From positions 62,001 to 126,000 of the forward strand of contig NZ_VTOU01000006.1 of the NCBI RefSeq assembly GCF_008274695.1: DNA of 64,000 bases, given 5' to 3'. Source of the DNA: Sphingomonas montanisoli (GTDB taxonomy: Bacteria > Pseudomonadota > Alphaproteobacteria > Sphingomonadales > Sphingomonadaceae). Of this stretch, positions 26,447 to 35,591 are shown in pieces; the first letter of the stretch is position 1, and every line of letters begins with the position of its first letter. The position numbers and the translations under genes are program-made. Under the pieces are notes generated by a model. It was not told where the DNA came from. It searched no databases and worked only from the letters and a program-made list of their open reading frames with translations.

Positions 26447-27382
26447 GTGCCGGACATCATCGCGATTGCGGTCAGGCTAGGGCTTTATCTCGATCTCATG
26501 CTGCTTTTCGGGTTGCCGATGTTCGGCCTATATACGTTACGCGGGACCGAGCGAGTATCCGGCTCGGTCCTGCGCTTTCGCTCGGTTTTAGCGACGATCG
26601 CGCTTGCCGGCATCGGATTATCGATCTTGGGCATGATAGCCTTGGCGGCCTCGATGGGCGGTGTGCCGGTCGATCAGGTTGACCGCGCCACTGTCAATCT
26701 TTTGATATCGGGCACCGCGATCGGCACAGTCTGGCAAATTCGGGTGGCGGCACTCTTACTGGTCCTGTATTTTTCCATTGTCGGGTGGCGACGCCCTGCA
26801 TTCGCCCTCTGGTCAGTTTCAGTGACGGCAGCGATCGCTCTCGCGACTTTGGCCTGGACGGGTCACGGCGCGGCCGATGAAGGGTTGTGGGGATGGATCC
26901 ATCTTGGCGCCGACATCACTCATCTGTTGGCCGCTGGCATATGGATTGGAGCGCTATCCGCCCTGTGCCTGCTCATTTTTCGCCCAGCGGCCCGCATGGC
27001 GATCGATCATATCCACCTGTCTCACCGGGCGTTGGATGGCTTCGCAAAGGTAGGATCGATCGTCGTGGGTCTGCTCATCCTGTCAGGCTTCATCAACAGT
27101 TGGATCTTGGTCGGACCGTCCAATATGGGATCACTTTTTACGAGCCTCTACGGTGTGTTGCTGGCAGCGAAACTGGTGCTGTTTGGCGTAATGCTGTCCC
27201 TGGCCGCCGCTAACCGCTTCTTCCTCACTCCTGCTCTGGCGACTGCGATCGAAACCGGGGACACATCATCGGCGATAGGGTCACTTCGCCGCAGTCTCAT
27301 TGTCGAGAGCGGTTGTGCGCTCACCATTCTCGCGCTTGTTGCCTGGCTGGGATTATTGGCGCCCCCTGCCTCGGGGATGTAG
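26447..27382 (+). CDS. copD: copper resistance membrane protein CopD
   Basis: A 311-residue protein with about eight membrane helices, typical of CopD. It has conserved His residues in helices (TGHGAADEGLWGWIHLGADI, THLLAAGIWIGAL) thought to pass copper. GTG 26447 is taken as start since it immediately follows copC and gives the usual length; an upstream in-frame start would lie inside copC. CopD is thought to import copper from CopC into the cytoplasm. Convergent with the next gene, 10-bp gap. Confidence 0.9.
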   Translation: MPDIIAIAVRLGLYLDLMLLFGLPMFGLYTLRGTERVSGSVLRFRSVLATIALAGIGLSILGMIALAASMGGVPVDQVDRATVNLLISGTAIGTVWQIRVAALLLVLYFSIVGWRRPAFALWSVSVTAAIALATLAWTGHGAADEGLWGWIHLGADITHLLAAGIWIGALSALCLLIFRPAARMAIDHIHLSHRALDGFAKVGSIVVGLLILSGFINSWILVGPSNMGSLFTSLYGVLLAAKLVLFGVMLSLAAANRFFLTPALATAIETGDTSSAIGSLRRSLIVESGCALTILALVAWLGLLAPPASGM

Positions 27383-27392
27383 GCATTCGGCC

Positions 27393-28691
27393 TTACGCCA
27401 AAGCACGCGATATGGCCTTGATTGCTTTCAGGCCCGAACCGAACCGGGAAATCGCCTCTCTGTGACGCTCGAGCTCACCATAGGGAAGATAGGCAATCTC
27501 AAGATCTGCGATGCGGCTGAATGCGGGCCGCGCGAGCTGTGCCCGCACTTCGCTCTCCCGCGCATCGGGCGCCACAAGAAACAGTCCGGCTGTGGCGTGC
27601 AGTTCGCTCCCGCTCAAGGCAAGGTCGAGCATCCGGACGATGCCCGAATAAATCGACGTCGAATGCTCTACTTCGAAGGCGGCCGCGACGCGGTCGCCGC
27701 CTCGCTCGAGCCAAAGCACATCGATAAGGCGGATGGCATCTGCGCCGGTCGATGTTGAAATTGAAGCTGGCAGGCTCTCAAGACACCCGTCCCCCAAGCG
27801 CACGCCATCGTGAAGTCGCCCCCGATCGTTGGATGCTATCCAGATATCGTAGCCCAACGCACGGCCTATATCGCGGAGCCAAGCCTGGATTTCCGAATGG
27901 GTTCGATCGCTCTCTCCCTGTTTCTGAAGGGCCTTGTTGAGCGTTTGCGCTTCGGCCCTGGCCTGTTCGAGACGGAGCGCCCACGATCCTACCGTCTGGT
28001 CTTCCTCGTCACGCGGCGGCGCCGGGTAGCGGCCCGAGCCGATATCGAACAGGAGGCCGCCAATGGCGCCGAGATCGTTCGACAGCAGATCGCGAAACCG
28101 TTCGTTCAGGTCCAGCACACCCGAGCGCATCGCGAGAAAATGCTGCCAGCTTCCGAGCTTCACCCTGCCACCGGTCAGCTTGTTATAGCCGTTGACGATC
28201 GCCGTGTTGAACGGCGGCACGAGGGTCGGATGCAGGAAGTAGAGGAGATTGGCGACCGCAGGCCCAAGCCCCTTGATGTTCAGCCGATCGATCGTGTGAA
28301 TACCTGCAATGATTTCTTCGGCAGTGTCGCAACAGGCGCAGTGATCGAGCAACCGGCCGAACGCGCGTTGGTTCGCTGGATTTTCATAGATGTCAGGGAT
28401 GCGCAATTTGGGCTTCCAGAGAAACGCGTGGTCAGCGCCTTTGAATATCTGCCTCTGCTCCGCGACTGAATGAACGACCGTTTCCAGCGAAGAGCCCCGA
28501 TACACCACGCCAAACCGACCGGCTTCGATCTCTGCCACTACCTGAGCCAGACCACGCCGGATCGAACGGAAGTTTTTGATGCGCTCGTCCCAAAGAAACC
28601 AGCTTTGATAGGTCGCGTTGGGGTCTTCCTTCCATCGTTGGATCAGTTGCCGCGCAAGCAATTCAAATTCCGCCAAACCCCGTTCCCCCAC
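27393..28691 (-). CDS. putative HhH plus PD-(D/E)XK nuclease-like protein
   Basis: A 432-residue soluble protein of unknown function. Around residues 130-175 it has a helix-hairpin-helix-like segment (NIKGLGPAVANLLYFLHP). The C-terminal third contains IDVLWLERGGDRV followed by AAAFEVEHSTSIYSGI, the spacing of the Asp and ExE residues in PD-(D/E)XK nuclease folds. That resembles restriction-type or repair nucleases, but no methyltransferase lies beside it. It starts at GTG 28691 and stands alone. The nuclease reading is inference from motif shape; a structure prediction would settle it. Confidence 0.6.
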   Translation of the reverse strand: MGERGLAEFELLARQLIQRWKEDPNATYQSWFLWDERIKNFRSIRRGLAQVVAEIEAGRFGVVYRGSSLETVVHSVAEQRQIFKGADHAFLWKPKLRIPDIYENPANQRAFGRLLDHCACCDTAEEIIAGIHTIDRLNIKGLGPAVANLLYFLHPTLVPPFNTAIVNGYNKLTGGRVKLGSWQHFLAMRSGVLDLNERFRDLLSNDLGAIGGLLFDIGSGRYPAPPRDEEDQTVGSWALRLEQARAEAQTLNKALQKQGESDRTHSEIQAWLRDIGRALGYDIWIASNDRGRLHDGVRLGDGCLESLPASISTSTGADAIRLIDVLWLERGGDRVAAAFEVEHSTSIYSGIVRMLDLALSGSELHATAGLFLVAPDARESEVRAQLARPAFSRIADLEIAYLPYGELERHREAISRFGSGLKAIKAISRALA

Positions 28692-28776
28692 TCACGTCGA
28701 TCTTCTCCAACGCTAGCACTCCGCCCCGTATACGAACAGTTTTTGCGCGCCCGCCCAGGACGAAAGGCGGCCCGCG

Positions 28777-29049
28777 TCATCTGATGTCGTCGGGAATATG
28801 CATCAGCAGGTCACGGGTGTAGTCGATCAGGAGATCGCCAACGGTTGCCCCGTAAAGCGCGAGAAACAAGATGAACGCCAGGAGCTTGGGGACGAAGCTC
28901 ACGGTCTGTTCGTTGATCGACGTCGCGGCCTGGATCATGGAGATAATGAGTCCGACCACCAACATGATTATCAGCGGTGGTCCAGCGACGAGCATCATCA
29001 CCCAAAGCGCTCTGCCCATCGAAACCGAAAACGGGCTGTAGGTCTCCAT
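28777..29049 (-). CDS. fliQ: orphan FliQ-like flagellar export protein
   Basis: A 90-residue protein with two membrane helices closely following FliQ: ALWVMMLVAGPPLIIMLVVG, then the hallmark SMIQAATSINEQTVSFVPKL, and a C-terminal helix with YTRDLLMHIPDDIR. FliQ is part of the core export gate together with FliP and FliR. Here no other flagellar gene is in view. Start ATG 29049 is preceded by a strong GGGGGAGAG site. Possibly a relic or displaced copy; the reading frame is intact. Confidence 0.82.
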   Translation of the reverse strand: METYSPFSVSMGRALWVMMLVAGPPLIIMLVVGLIISMIQAATSINEQTVSFVPKLLAFILFLALYGATVGDLLIDYTRDLLMHIPDDIR

Positions 29050-29365
29050 CTCTCCCCCGTCGATGATGGTGTCGTCGCCCCCTGACGTTGCGACCAGTGG
29101 TTGTTGCGGGGGCGAGCAACATGGTGCGCGATCGGGTTTATACCCGTCCGTCTGCCCCACATCCGCTCGCCCCCGAGCCACGCTGCGACCCGTGGGCACC
29201 TGAGTTGTCCATCCTGCTTGGCGATGGTCTTCATCTGAATTTACGCAGCGACGCGGTTTACCCCTCGCGACCCACCGCTTTTTTTCGAAGAACGCGCAGG
29301 CTTTCGAGGGAAGAAGGGGCGTGCCGCGTAATAGGAGTGACGAGCGAGGTCAGCGAAAGGCAGGC
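29050..29365. other. 316-base region between divergent genes, no convincing gene
   Basis: This stretch separates fliQ (leftward) from the flavoprotein (rightward). It holds a short inverted repeat (CGGGT-TTAT-ACCCG near 29133-29146) and a T-run near 29278-29286. A rightward frame across it (29088-29381) has low-complexity Pro/Arg composition and no family resemblance. It probably contains both promoters; I cannot assign them. Confidence 0.45.
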
Positions 29366-30253
29366 ATGTACGACTGCGTAATCATCGGAGGCGGCCCCGC
29401 GGGGCTGACAGCAGCCACCTACCTGGCCCGGTTTCTGCGTTCTACGCTGGTCATCGATGCTGGCGACGGCCGCGCCACCCGCATCCCGACGACACATAAC
29501 CTCCTCGGTTTTCCAGACGGTATCTCTGGCGAAAATCTGCTTGTCCGTATGCATCGACATGCTGCGCAGTACGGTGCCGAATTGGTCACTGGGATCGTCG
29601 ATCGCATCGACCGGATCGGGACAGGTTTCGTCGTCCATACGAATGCCAAGACATTCAGCGCACGGACAATATTGCTGGCGCAAGGCGTGACGAATCATCG
29701 GCCGCGAATGCCGCAGGACACGCATGATCAAGGCGTCGCCCAAGGACTGATACGGTATTGTCCGATCTGCGACGCCTACGAGATCCGCGGCAAGAGAGTC
29801 GCCGTGCTGGGCTGCTCCGGCCACGGAGCGACCGAAGCGATTTTCGTTCGCCACTACAGCGATACCATCACGCTGCTCACTCAGGATGCTTCGGAGCTTT
29901 CGCAAACTGATGAGGCAAATCTAACTCGGAACGCTATAAGCGTCGAGCGAGCGCCTGTCAGCGATTTGTCGGTCAACCAGGAAGACCTGCTCGTACATTT
30001 GGGCGATGGCCGATCGCTTCAGTTCGACACCCTCTATGTTGCCCTCGGAACCTCGGCGCGCGCGGAATTGGCGCGAATGGCTGGCGCGGAACTGAGCACG
30101 GCAGGTTGCATCGTTGTCGATGAGCACCAGCAAACGACGGTCGGCGGGCTGTTCGCTGCCGGCGATATGGTCGAAGGGCTGGATCAAATTGCTGTTGCGG
30201 CAGGTCAGGCGGCTAAAGCCGCAACGGCCATCCACAATCTGTTGTCCGGCTGA
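29366..30253 (+). CDS. thioredoxin-reductase-like FAD/NAD(P) oxidoreductase
   Basis: A 295-residue flavoprotein of the thioredoxin reductase fold: FAD-binding VIIGGGPAGLTAATYLARF at the N-terminus, NAD(P)-binding AVLGCSGHGATEAIF near residue 149, and the C-terminal VGGLFAAGDMVEGLDQIAVA motif. The redox pair is CPIC near residue 131 rather than the usual CATC. Start ATG 29366 follows AAAGGCAGG. No thioredoxin gene is adjacent, so its partner is unknown. It precedes the copper ATPase but a CueR-type promoter separates them. Confidence 0.85.
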   Translation: MYDCVIIGGGPAGLTAATYLARFLRSTLVIDAGDGRATRIPTTHNLLGFPDGISGENLLVRMHRHAAQYGAELVTGIVDRIDRIGTGFVVHTNAKTFSARTILLAQGVTNHRPRMPQDTHDQGVAQGLIRYCPICDAYEIRGKRVAVLGCSGHGATEAIFVRHYSDTITLLTQDASELSQTDEANLTRNAISVERAPVSDLSVNQEDLLVHLGDGRSLQFDTLYVALGTSARAELARMAGAELSTAGCIVVDEHQQTTVGGLFAAGDMVEGLDQIAVAAGQAAKAATAIHNLLSG

Positions 30254-30301
30254 CGTGGCAACGCACCAAGATTACGCGCGCGAAAATATATGTGGGCCGG
30301 G

Positions 30302-30332
30302 CTTGACCCTGACATGATGTCAGACCCCAGAT
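30302..30332 (+). promoter_or_regulatory. CueR-type promoter of the copper ATPase
   Basis: TTGACC (30302-30307) and CAGATT (30327-30332) are 19 bp apart, and the spacer starts with the perfect dyad CTGACAT-G-ATGTCAG (30308-30322). The long spacer with an embedded dyad is characteristic of MerR/CueR-activated promoters. The regulated gene starts at GTG 30361 with AAGGAG upstream, and cueR follows in the same operon. Confidence 0.78.
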
Positions 30333-30360
30333 TGCATTTCGTCGATAAGGAGACGAGCCT

Positions 30361-32730
30361 GTGACTGACCCTGTTTCTGCTAGCAATTCGGACGCCCATA
30401 GCTGCTGCGCCGGTAAGCACGGCGAAGGCACCGACACGAAAACGACCAAGGATCCGGTTTGTGGCATGATGGTCGACCCGGCCGCAACGCCTCACCATGC
30501 CTCGCATCACGGCGAGGACTATCATTTCTGCAGCGCCGGCTGCCGCACGAAGTTTGTTGCCGAGCCGGTGCGCTATTTGTCCGAGCGAGGCAACGAGGCA
30601 GCGGTCGCTCAACCCGGCGCGATGTGGACGTGCCCTATGCACCCGGAGATCCGCCAGGATCATCCCGGGCCATGCCCGATCTGTGGCATGGCGCTCGAGC
30701 CGGAGCTCGTGACGGCAGAGACCGGACCAAGCGGTGAACTCCTCGATATGTCCCGCCGTTTCTGGATCGCCTTGCTGCTCACCATCCCTGTTTTTGCCCT
30801 GGAAATGGGCAGCCACCTGATCCCGGCGCTGCACAATCTTGTCCCGGCACGCCTGTCCGGATGGCTCCAATTCGCGCTGGCAACCCCGGTCGTGCTCTGG
30901 GCAGGCTGGCCATTCTTTGAACGCGGTTGGGTGTCCATTCGGACCCGCAAGCTCAACATGTTCACGCTGATCGCGATGGGGACGGGCGTGGCCTGGGCCT
31001 ATAGCGTGGTAGCGACCTTCGCTCCGAGGATCTTCCCCGCAGCCTTTCGAATGATGGATGGCACAGTCGCAATCTACTTCGAAGCCGCCGCCGTCATCAC
31101 CGTCCTCGTGCTACTGGGTCAGGTGCTCGAGTTGCGCGCCCGCGAGCGAACCTCAGGCGCCATCAAGGCTCTGCTCAACCTCGCGCCCAAGACGGCGCGC
31201 CGCGTTGGTGCCGACGGAAATGACGAAGAGGTTTCGCTCGAACAGGTCGCCGTTGGCGACCGCCTCCGTGTGCGCCCGGGCGAGAAAGTCCCAGTCGACG
31301 GTAAGGTCGAGGAGGGCCACTCTTCGCTCGACGAGTCGATGGTGACGGGCGAGTCGATGCCGGTCACGAAGGCGCTCGGCGACGTGGTCATTGGCGGAAC
31401 GATCAACCAGAGCGGTGCTCTCATCATCCGCGCCGAAAAGGTCGGCCGCGATACGATGCTGGCCCGCATTGTCCAGATGGTGGCTGACGCGCAGCGTTCG
31501 CGTGCACCCATCCAGCGCCTAGCCGACCAGGTTGCGGGATGGTTCGTGCCCGCCGTCCTGCTGATCGCGCTCATTGCCTTTGGCGTTTGGGGTATCTGGG
31601 GACCGGAGCCGCGTCTGGCCCATGGCCTGATCGCCGCCGTCGCCGTCCTCATCATCGCCTGTCCTTGCGCCTTGGGGCTTGCGACGCCGATGTCGATCAT
31701 GGTCGGCATCGGCCGGGGTGCGGGGCTTGGCGTCCTCATCAAAAATGCCGAGGCGCTGGAGCGGATGGAGAAGATCGACACGCTCGTCGTCGACAAGACA
31801 GGGACGCTGACCGAAGGGCGGCCATCGGTCACCCGCATCGTCTCTGCCCCTGGTCATGAGGAGAGCGAACTGCTGCGGCTCGCCGCGGGCGTGGAACGGG
31901 CATCGGAACATCCGCTGGCGCTGGCTGTGGTCGCCGCCGCAAAGGACAGGGGTATCGCGCTTCCCGAAGTGACGGACTTCGATTCACCGACCGGCAAGGG
32001 CGCGATCGGCACAGTCGATGGCAAGCGCATCACCCTGGGCAACGCCCGTTTCCTGTCTGAAAGCGGAATTGACGTCAGCGTCCTTGAGCGACAGGCAGAC
32101 GAGCTGCGCCAGGATGGCGCGACCGCCATTTTCATCGGCGCGGATGGGCAGGCGGCCGGGATACTTGCCATTGCCGACGCGATCAAGGCGACGACCGCCG
32201 AGGCCATCGCGGCGCTTCGCAAGGAGGGCATAAGAGTCGTGATGCTGACCGGCGACAATCGCACCACGGCGGAAGCGGTCGGGCGCAGGCTCGGGATCGA
32301 CGAGGTTGAAGCCGAGGTGCTGCCGGATCAGAAGAGTGCGGTGATCGCGAGGTTGAAGGGCGAAGGGCGCATCGTCGCGATGGCGGGAGACGGGGTCAAT
32401 GACGCACCTGCGCTAGCGGCGGCTGATGTCGGCATCGCGATGGGCTCGGGCACCGATGTTGCGATCGAAAGCGCGGGCGTGACGCTGCTGAAGGGCGACC
32501 TTAACGGCATCGTGCGCGCACGCCGTCTCAGCGAGGCGACAATGTCCAATATCCGCCAGAACCTGTTCTTCGCCTTCATCTACAACGCAGCCGGGGTTCC
32601 GATCGCGGCGGGCCTGCTGTACCCGATCTTCGGTATCCTGCTCTCGCCGATCATTGCCGCTGCGGCGATGGCGCTGTCCTCGGTCAGCGTGGTTACCAAC
32701 GCGTTACGCCTCAATCGCGTGGCACTATGA
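30361..32730 (+). CDS. copA: Cu(+)-exporting P1B-type ATPase
   Basis: A 789-residue copper-translocating ATPase. In place of the usual HMA domains, the N-terminus carries a YHS-like domain ([10 protein letters not shown] and [12 protein letters not shown], residues 31-66) and a second metal-binding segment ([20 protein letters not shown], residues 90-109). The membrane copper site CPC is near residue 433 ([11 protein letters not shown]), the phosphorylation motif DKTGTLTEG near 477 and the hinge GDGVNDAP near 676. It is translationally coupled to cueR (ATGA). Named copA by convention; distinct from the oxidase copA at 21830. Confidence 0.94.
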   Translation: MTDPVSASNSDAHSCCAGKHGEGTDTKTTKDPVCGMMVDPAATPHHASHHGEDYHFCSAGCRTKFVAEPVRYLSERGNEAAVAQPGAMWTCPMHPEIRQDHPGPCPICGMALEPELVTAETGPSGELLDMSRRFWIALLLTIPVFALEMGSHLIPALHNLVPARLSGWLQFALATPVVLWAGWPFFERGWVSIRTRKLNMFTLIAMGTGVAWAYSVVATFAPRIFPAAFRMMDGTVAIYFEAAAVITVLVLLGQVLELRARERTSGAIKALLNLAPKTARRVGADGNDEEVSLEQVAVGDRLRVRPGEKVPVDGKVEEGHSSLDESMVTGESMPVTKALGDVVIGGTINQSGALIIRAEKVGRDTMLARIVQMVADAQRSRAPIQRLADQVAGWFVPAVLLIALIAFGVWGIWGPEPRLAHGLIAAVAVLIIACPCALGLATPMSIMVGIGRGAGLGVLIKNAEALERMEKIDTLVVDKTGTLTEGRPSVTRIVSAPGHEESELLRLAAGVERASEHPLALAVVAAAKDRGIALPEVTDFDSPTGKGAIGTVDGKRITLGNARFLSESGIDVSVLERQADELRQDGATAIFIGADGQAAGILAIADAIKATTAEAIAALRKEGIRVVMLTGDNRTTAEAVGRRLGIDEVEAEVLPDQKSAVIARLKGEGRIVAMAGDGVNDAPALAAADVGIAMGSGTDVAIESAGVTLLKGDLNGIVRARRLSEATMSNIRQNLFFAFIYNAAGVPIAAGLLYPIFGILLSPIIAAAAMALSSVSVVTNALRLNRVAL

Positions 32731-33113
32731 ACATCGGCACCGCATCAAACGCGAGCGGTGTCTCTCACCGGATGATCCGCCATTACGAGAAAATTGGCCT
32801 GATCCCCTCGGCGGCGCGCCGGGACAGTGGCTATCGCGACTACTCGGATGCCGACGTCCACCGCCTTCGCTTCATTGCCAACGCTCGCGATCTCGGTTTT
32901 CCGATTGAGGAAATCCGAACACTGCTTGGACTTTGGTCCGATCGCGATCGTGCCAGTTCAGAGGTCAAGGCGTTGGCGGAGTCCCGCGCGGCCGACCTTG
33001 GCCGCAAGGCGGACGCGCTTAATGCGATGCGAGAAGCGCTTATGGGATTGGCGAAGAGTTGTGACGGTAACAACCGGCCGGACTGTCCGATTCTGACCCA
33101 CCTGGCGTCTTGA
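32727..33113 (+). CDS. cueR: MerR-family copper regulator CueR
   Basis: A 128-residue MerR regulator with a helix-turn-helix ([20 protein letters not shown]) and a C-terminal metal loop. Cys112 and Cys120 plus Ser77 match the monovalent-metal CueR pattern exactly, so Cu(I)/Ag(I) sensing is predicted. It overlaps the ATPase stop (ATGA) and should activate the promoter at 30302-30332, making the operon autoregulated. Confidence 0.92.
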   Translation: MNIGTASNASGVSHRMIRHYEKIGLIPSAARRDSGYRDYSDADVHRLRFIANARDLGFPIEEIRTLLGLWSDRDRASSEVKALAESRAADLGRKADALNAMREALMGLAKSCDGNNRPDCPILTHLAS

Positions 33114-33139
33114 GGATCTTGAGCGACACGCCTGCGCTT

Positions 33140-33322
33140 TCATTTTTGGAATTCGCGTCCGGTCAGCTTCGCGAGCCGGCGCGGAAGATCGGCGGCGATC
33201 TTGCGTTGCTGGTGAGGCTGTGCCCTCTTCCATCCCCTGCATTCGGTTTTGGATCTGCCGCACCCCCGACACCATCCGGTCGAGCCGTCGAAACGACACA
33301 GGTCGATGCACGGCGACTTCAC
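33140..33322 (-). CDS. DUF1289 protein
   Basis: A 60-residue Cys-rich protein of the DUF1289 family: SPCIDLCRFDGSTGWCRGCG gives the four-Cys motif CxxxC...CxxC, probably a small zinc- or iron-binding fold. GTG 33322 follows GAGG; a GTG two codons earlier (33328) is the other possible start. It is convergent with cueR and lies 11 bases downstream of dmeF, with which it may be cotranscribed. Function unknown. Confidence 0.8.
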   Translation of the reverse strand: MKSPCIDLCRFDGSTGWCRGCGRSKTECRGWKRAQPHQQRKIAADLPRRLAKLTGREFQK

Positions 33323-33332
33323 AGCCACCTCA

Positions 33333-34259
33333 TCAATGGCATTCGATTGTCAGGTGCTTCAACTCATGAACAGGCACGAGCCGATCACGAATGACGCTTG
33401 CATCGATTCCCGCACCGCCGACCACACCGACGATGGCGGCATGGGCGTCGGGACCGACCCGCCAGACATGGAGATCGGCGATGCGCACATCGCCTGGTCC
33501 TTCGAGGAGATCCTGTATTTCCTCGGCCACATGATCATCGGTCGAATCGAGGAGGACCGCGGCGGTATCTCGCATCAGGCTCCAGGACCAGCGAGCGATC
33601 ACCACCGCTCCCACAATCCCCATGACAGGGTCCATCCACACCCAGCCAAGATAGCGGCCTGCCAGAAGAGCCGCGATTGCCAATACTGACGTAAGAGCGT
33701 CGGCCAGGACATGTACATAGGCCGAGCGAAGGTTGTTGTCGCCACCATGGGCATCATGGTGGTCGACGTGATCATGATGGTCATGACCATGATGGTGATG
33801 GCTGCCCGACAGGAGGAAGGCGCTGACAATGTTCACACCGAGCCCAATGACGGCAATCAAGGTCGCTTCGCCGAAGGCAACCTTGATGGGCTCGAACAAC
33901 CGCAGGATCGATTCGACACCGATTCCCAGAGCTATCAGGCCAAGCACCAGCGCCGAGGCGAAGCCCGCAAGGTCACCCACTTTGCCGGTTCCAAAGCTGA
34001 ACCGCCGGTTCGACGCATGCTGTTTGGCATAAGCATAAGCCATCGCTGCGACACTTAGCGCCCCAGCATGCGTTGCCATATGGAAGCCATCGGCCAGCAG
34101 CGCCATTGATCCGGTGACATAGCCGGCGAAAATCTCGCCGATCATCATCACGGCCGTCAGCCCCACTACCCACAGCGTCCGGCGAGCGTTGTCGTCGTGA
34201 GACGCCCCCAGATACATATGGTCGTGCACAAAGGCGTCAATATCGCGGGACGTCGTCAT
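33333..34259 (-). CDS. dmeF: Co/Ni cation diffusion facilitator DmeF
   Basis: A 308-residue CDF transporter with six membrane helices. The metal-site helices are MALLADGFHMATHAGALS and SAYVHVLADALTSVLAI, and between helices 4 and 5 is a His-rich loop (HHHHGHDHHDHVDHHDAH), the mark of DmeF-type Co/Ni exporters. The cytosolic domain (ADLHVWRVGPDAHAAI) follows. It is ten bases downstream of dmeR, forming the known dmeRF pair. Confidence 0.9.
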   Translation of the reverse strand: MTTSRDIDAFVHDHMYLGASHDDNARRTLWVVGLTAVMMIGEIFAGYVTGSMALLADGFHMATHAGALSVAAMAYAYAKQHASNRRFSFGTGKVGDLAGFASALVLGLIALGIGVESILRLFEPIKVAFGEATLIAVIGLGVNIVSAFLLSGSHHHHGHDHHDHVDHHDAHGGDNNLRSAYVHVLADALTSVLAIAALLAGRYLGWVWMDPVMGIVGAVVIARWSWSLMRDTAAVLLDSTDDHVAEEIQDLLEGPGDVRIADLHVWRVGPDAHAAIVGVVGGAGIDASVIRDRLVPVHELKHLTIECH

Positions 34260-34269
34260 TATCTCAGCC

Positions 34270-34545
34270 TTATTTCGCGTAGCGGCGTATGACCGCGATC
34301 AGTTCTTCTGCTCCCACGGCACGATCTTCGGCCGTGAGATCGGGGTCCGCCACATGGGCTCGGACATGCTCTTCGATAATCTCGTCCATGAGCCCGTTCA
34401 TGGCGCCGCGCGCCGCTGCAACGAGATGCAGCGTCGTCGTGCAATCGGCATTGGCGGTCAGCGCCTTCTCGATCGCCGTGACCTGGCCGGCGATACGCCG
34501 CACGCGCTTCAAAAGTTCATCATTGCCGTCCGTCAAATGTCCCAT
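34270..34545 (-). CDS. dmeR: RcnR/CsoR-family Ni/Co repressor DmeR
   Basis: A 91-residue all-helical repressor. His3, Cys35, His60 and His64 are all present, the ligand set that gives RcnR-type proteins Ni/Co specificity. Start ATG 34545; the G-run upstream serves both as ribosome site and as likely operator (34549-34567). It should repress dmeRF until Ni or Co binds. Confidence 0.9.
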   Translation of the reverse strand: MGHLTDGNDELLKRVRRIAGQVTAIEKALTANADCTTTLHLVAAARGAMNGLMDEIIEEHVRAHVADPDLTAEDRAVGAEELIAVIRRYAK

Positions 34546-34548
34546 AGG

Positions 34549-34567
34549 ATACCCCCCTACCCTATAT
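34549..34567 (-). promoter_or_regulatory. DmeR/RcnR-type G-tract operator
   Basis: On the minus strand the region reads TATAGGGTAGGGGGGTATC just upstream of the dmeR ATG. The six-G tract flanked by AT steps is the binding signature of RcnR-class repressors. It also supplies the ribosome site, so bound repressor would sit on the -10/start region. Confidence 0.65.
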
Positions 34568-34644
34568 GGGGAGCGAAAGCCAGAATTGTCTTAGGCTCTG
34601 GGCTGCCAGCGATCGGTGTCGCGACACGACATGTGGGCGCTACG

Positions 34645-35577
34645 TCAGGTGAGCTTCGCCATGAGCCGCCCCGCCGCCCCCTGCTCAGCGGCAAGATTGC
34701 GATTGTAGGCAAGCGGCATGCGCGGCGATTTCCAGCGCAGCGCGTCCATAATCCCAGCGAGATCCTCGCCGCTCGCGAACAGGTCTTGATTGAGCCCAAT
34801 CCGCGTGGAGTGCGCGCTGATCCCCTTCAGCAGCCGAGTTAGATCTTCGGCCGTGAGATCGGGGAGCGCGCCGAGATCGAATGCCCGCTGAATGATCGAC
34901 CGGAAGATCGGCCCGATTGACCCTGGATGCAGCGCAGCCGTGCCGACATCGTATTCGACTCGCGCCTTCACTGCGGGCTTGGAAAGCGTCTTGCGCAGAT
35001 CCCAACCCTCGCGTCCGGAGATGCTGTCGATCGGCCTGCCGCGCACCGCCGCACGGGCCTTGTACCGTCGCACCTGCACTCGCCGGAACAGATGCCCCTC
35101 CGTGATATCGGCGGCTTCGGTCCAGGCCGTGATCGCCGCGACCGTGCGCGGGCTGAGATAGGCGGTCGCCCCCTCCCCGTCCTGATCGCCCTTGCTGCGC
35201 AGGATCTGCAGCAGGCGCGCCTCGGGGTCGATCGCCTCTTCAATATGTTCGACCGCGACCGCAACCAGTTCCGAGGCCCGCAGACCGGTATCGTAAGCGG
35301 TTGATAGCAGCGCCCGATCGCGTAGGCCCGGCAGATCGTCCGCGCAGCTCTCGAGCAGCGCGCGGATGTTAAGCCCGCGCGCCTTGTCGCGCTCGACGTC
35401 GCGGACTGGCCCCTTGAACCGCAGCGGCCGCGCCTGTTTCTGCGCGGCACCCTTCTCGCGGCGCACCGCCTGCAGCCGCAGCTTGACCAATGGCGCTGGC
35501 GTTGGATCCTTCAGATCGAGCAACTGGTGGATCTTGGCGATTGACGCCTTGTAGGGGGCGTCACATAAAACGGGCAC
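34645..35577 (-). CDS. tyrosine recombinase, 5'-truncated by transposon
   Basis: The frame keeps the whole catalytic domain of a tyrosine recombinase: Arg in DTGLRASELVAV, HSTRIGL (HxxR) and the C-terminal Tyr in MPLAYNRNL. The N-terminus is missing: the first eight residues (MPVLCDAP) are encoded by the transposon's terminal repeat, which supplies a GTG at 35577; native sequence begins at 35553. Whether the fused product is made or active is unknown. The lost part is the N-terminal SAM-like DNA-binding region. Confidence 0.78.
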   Translation of the reverse strand: MPVLCDAPYKASIAKIHQLLDLKDPTPAPLVKLRLQAVRREKGAAQKQARPLRFKGPVRDVERDKARGLNIRALLESCADDLPGLRDRALLSTAYDTGLRASELVAVAVEHIEEAIDPEARLLQILRSKGDQDGEGATAYLSPRTVAAITAWTEAADITEGHLFRRVQVRRYKARAAVRGRPIDSISGREGWDLRKTLSKPAVKARVEYDVGTAALHPGSIGPIFRSIIQRAFDLGALPDLTAEDLTRLLKGISAHSTRIGLNQDLFASGEDLAGIMDALRWKSPRMPLAYNRNLAAEQGAAGRLMAKLT

Positions 35578-35591
35578 AGATATACGCTAAG
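35554..35591 (+). repeat. left terminal inverted repeat of the outer transposon
   Basis: 38 bp from GGGGG to CGCTAAG. The tnpA stop codon (TAG on the minus strand, 35589-35587) lies inside it, as is usual in Tn3 elements. It also supplies the GTG of the truncated integrase frame. Confidence 0.92.

Noticed and set aside
29088-29381. Open frame between fliQ and the flavoprotein
   Set aside because: Pro/Arg-rich composition, overlap with the flavoprotein start, and no family resemblance.
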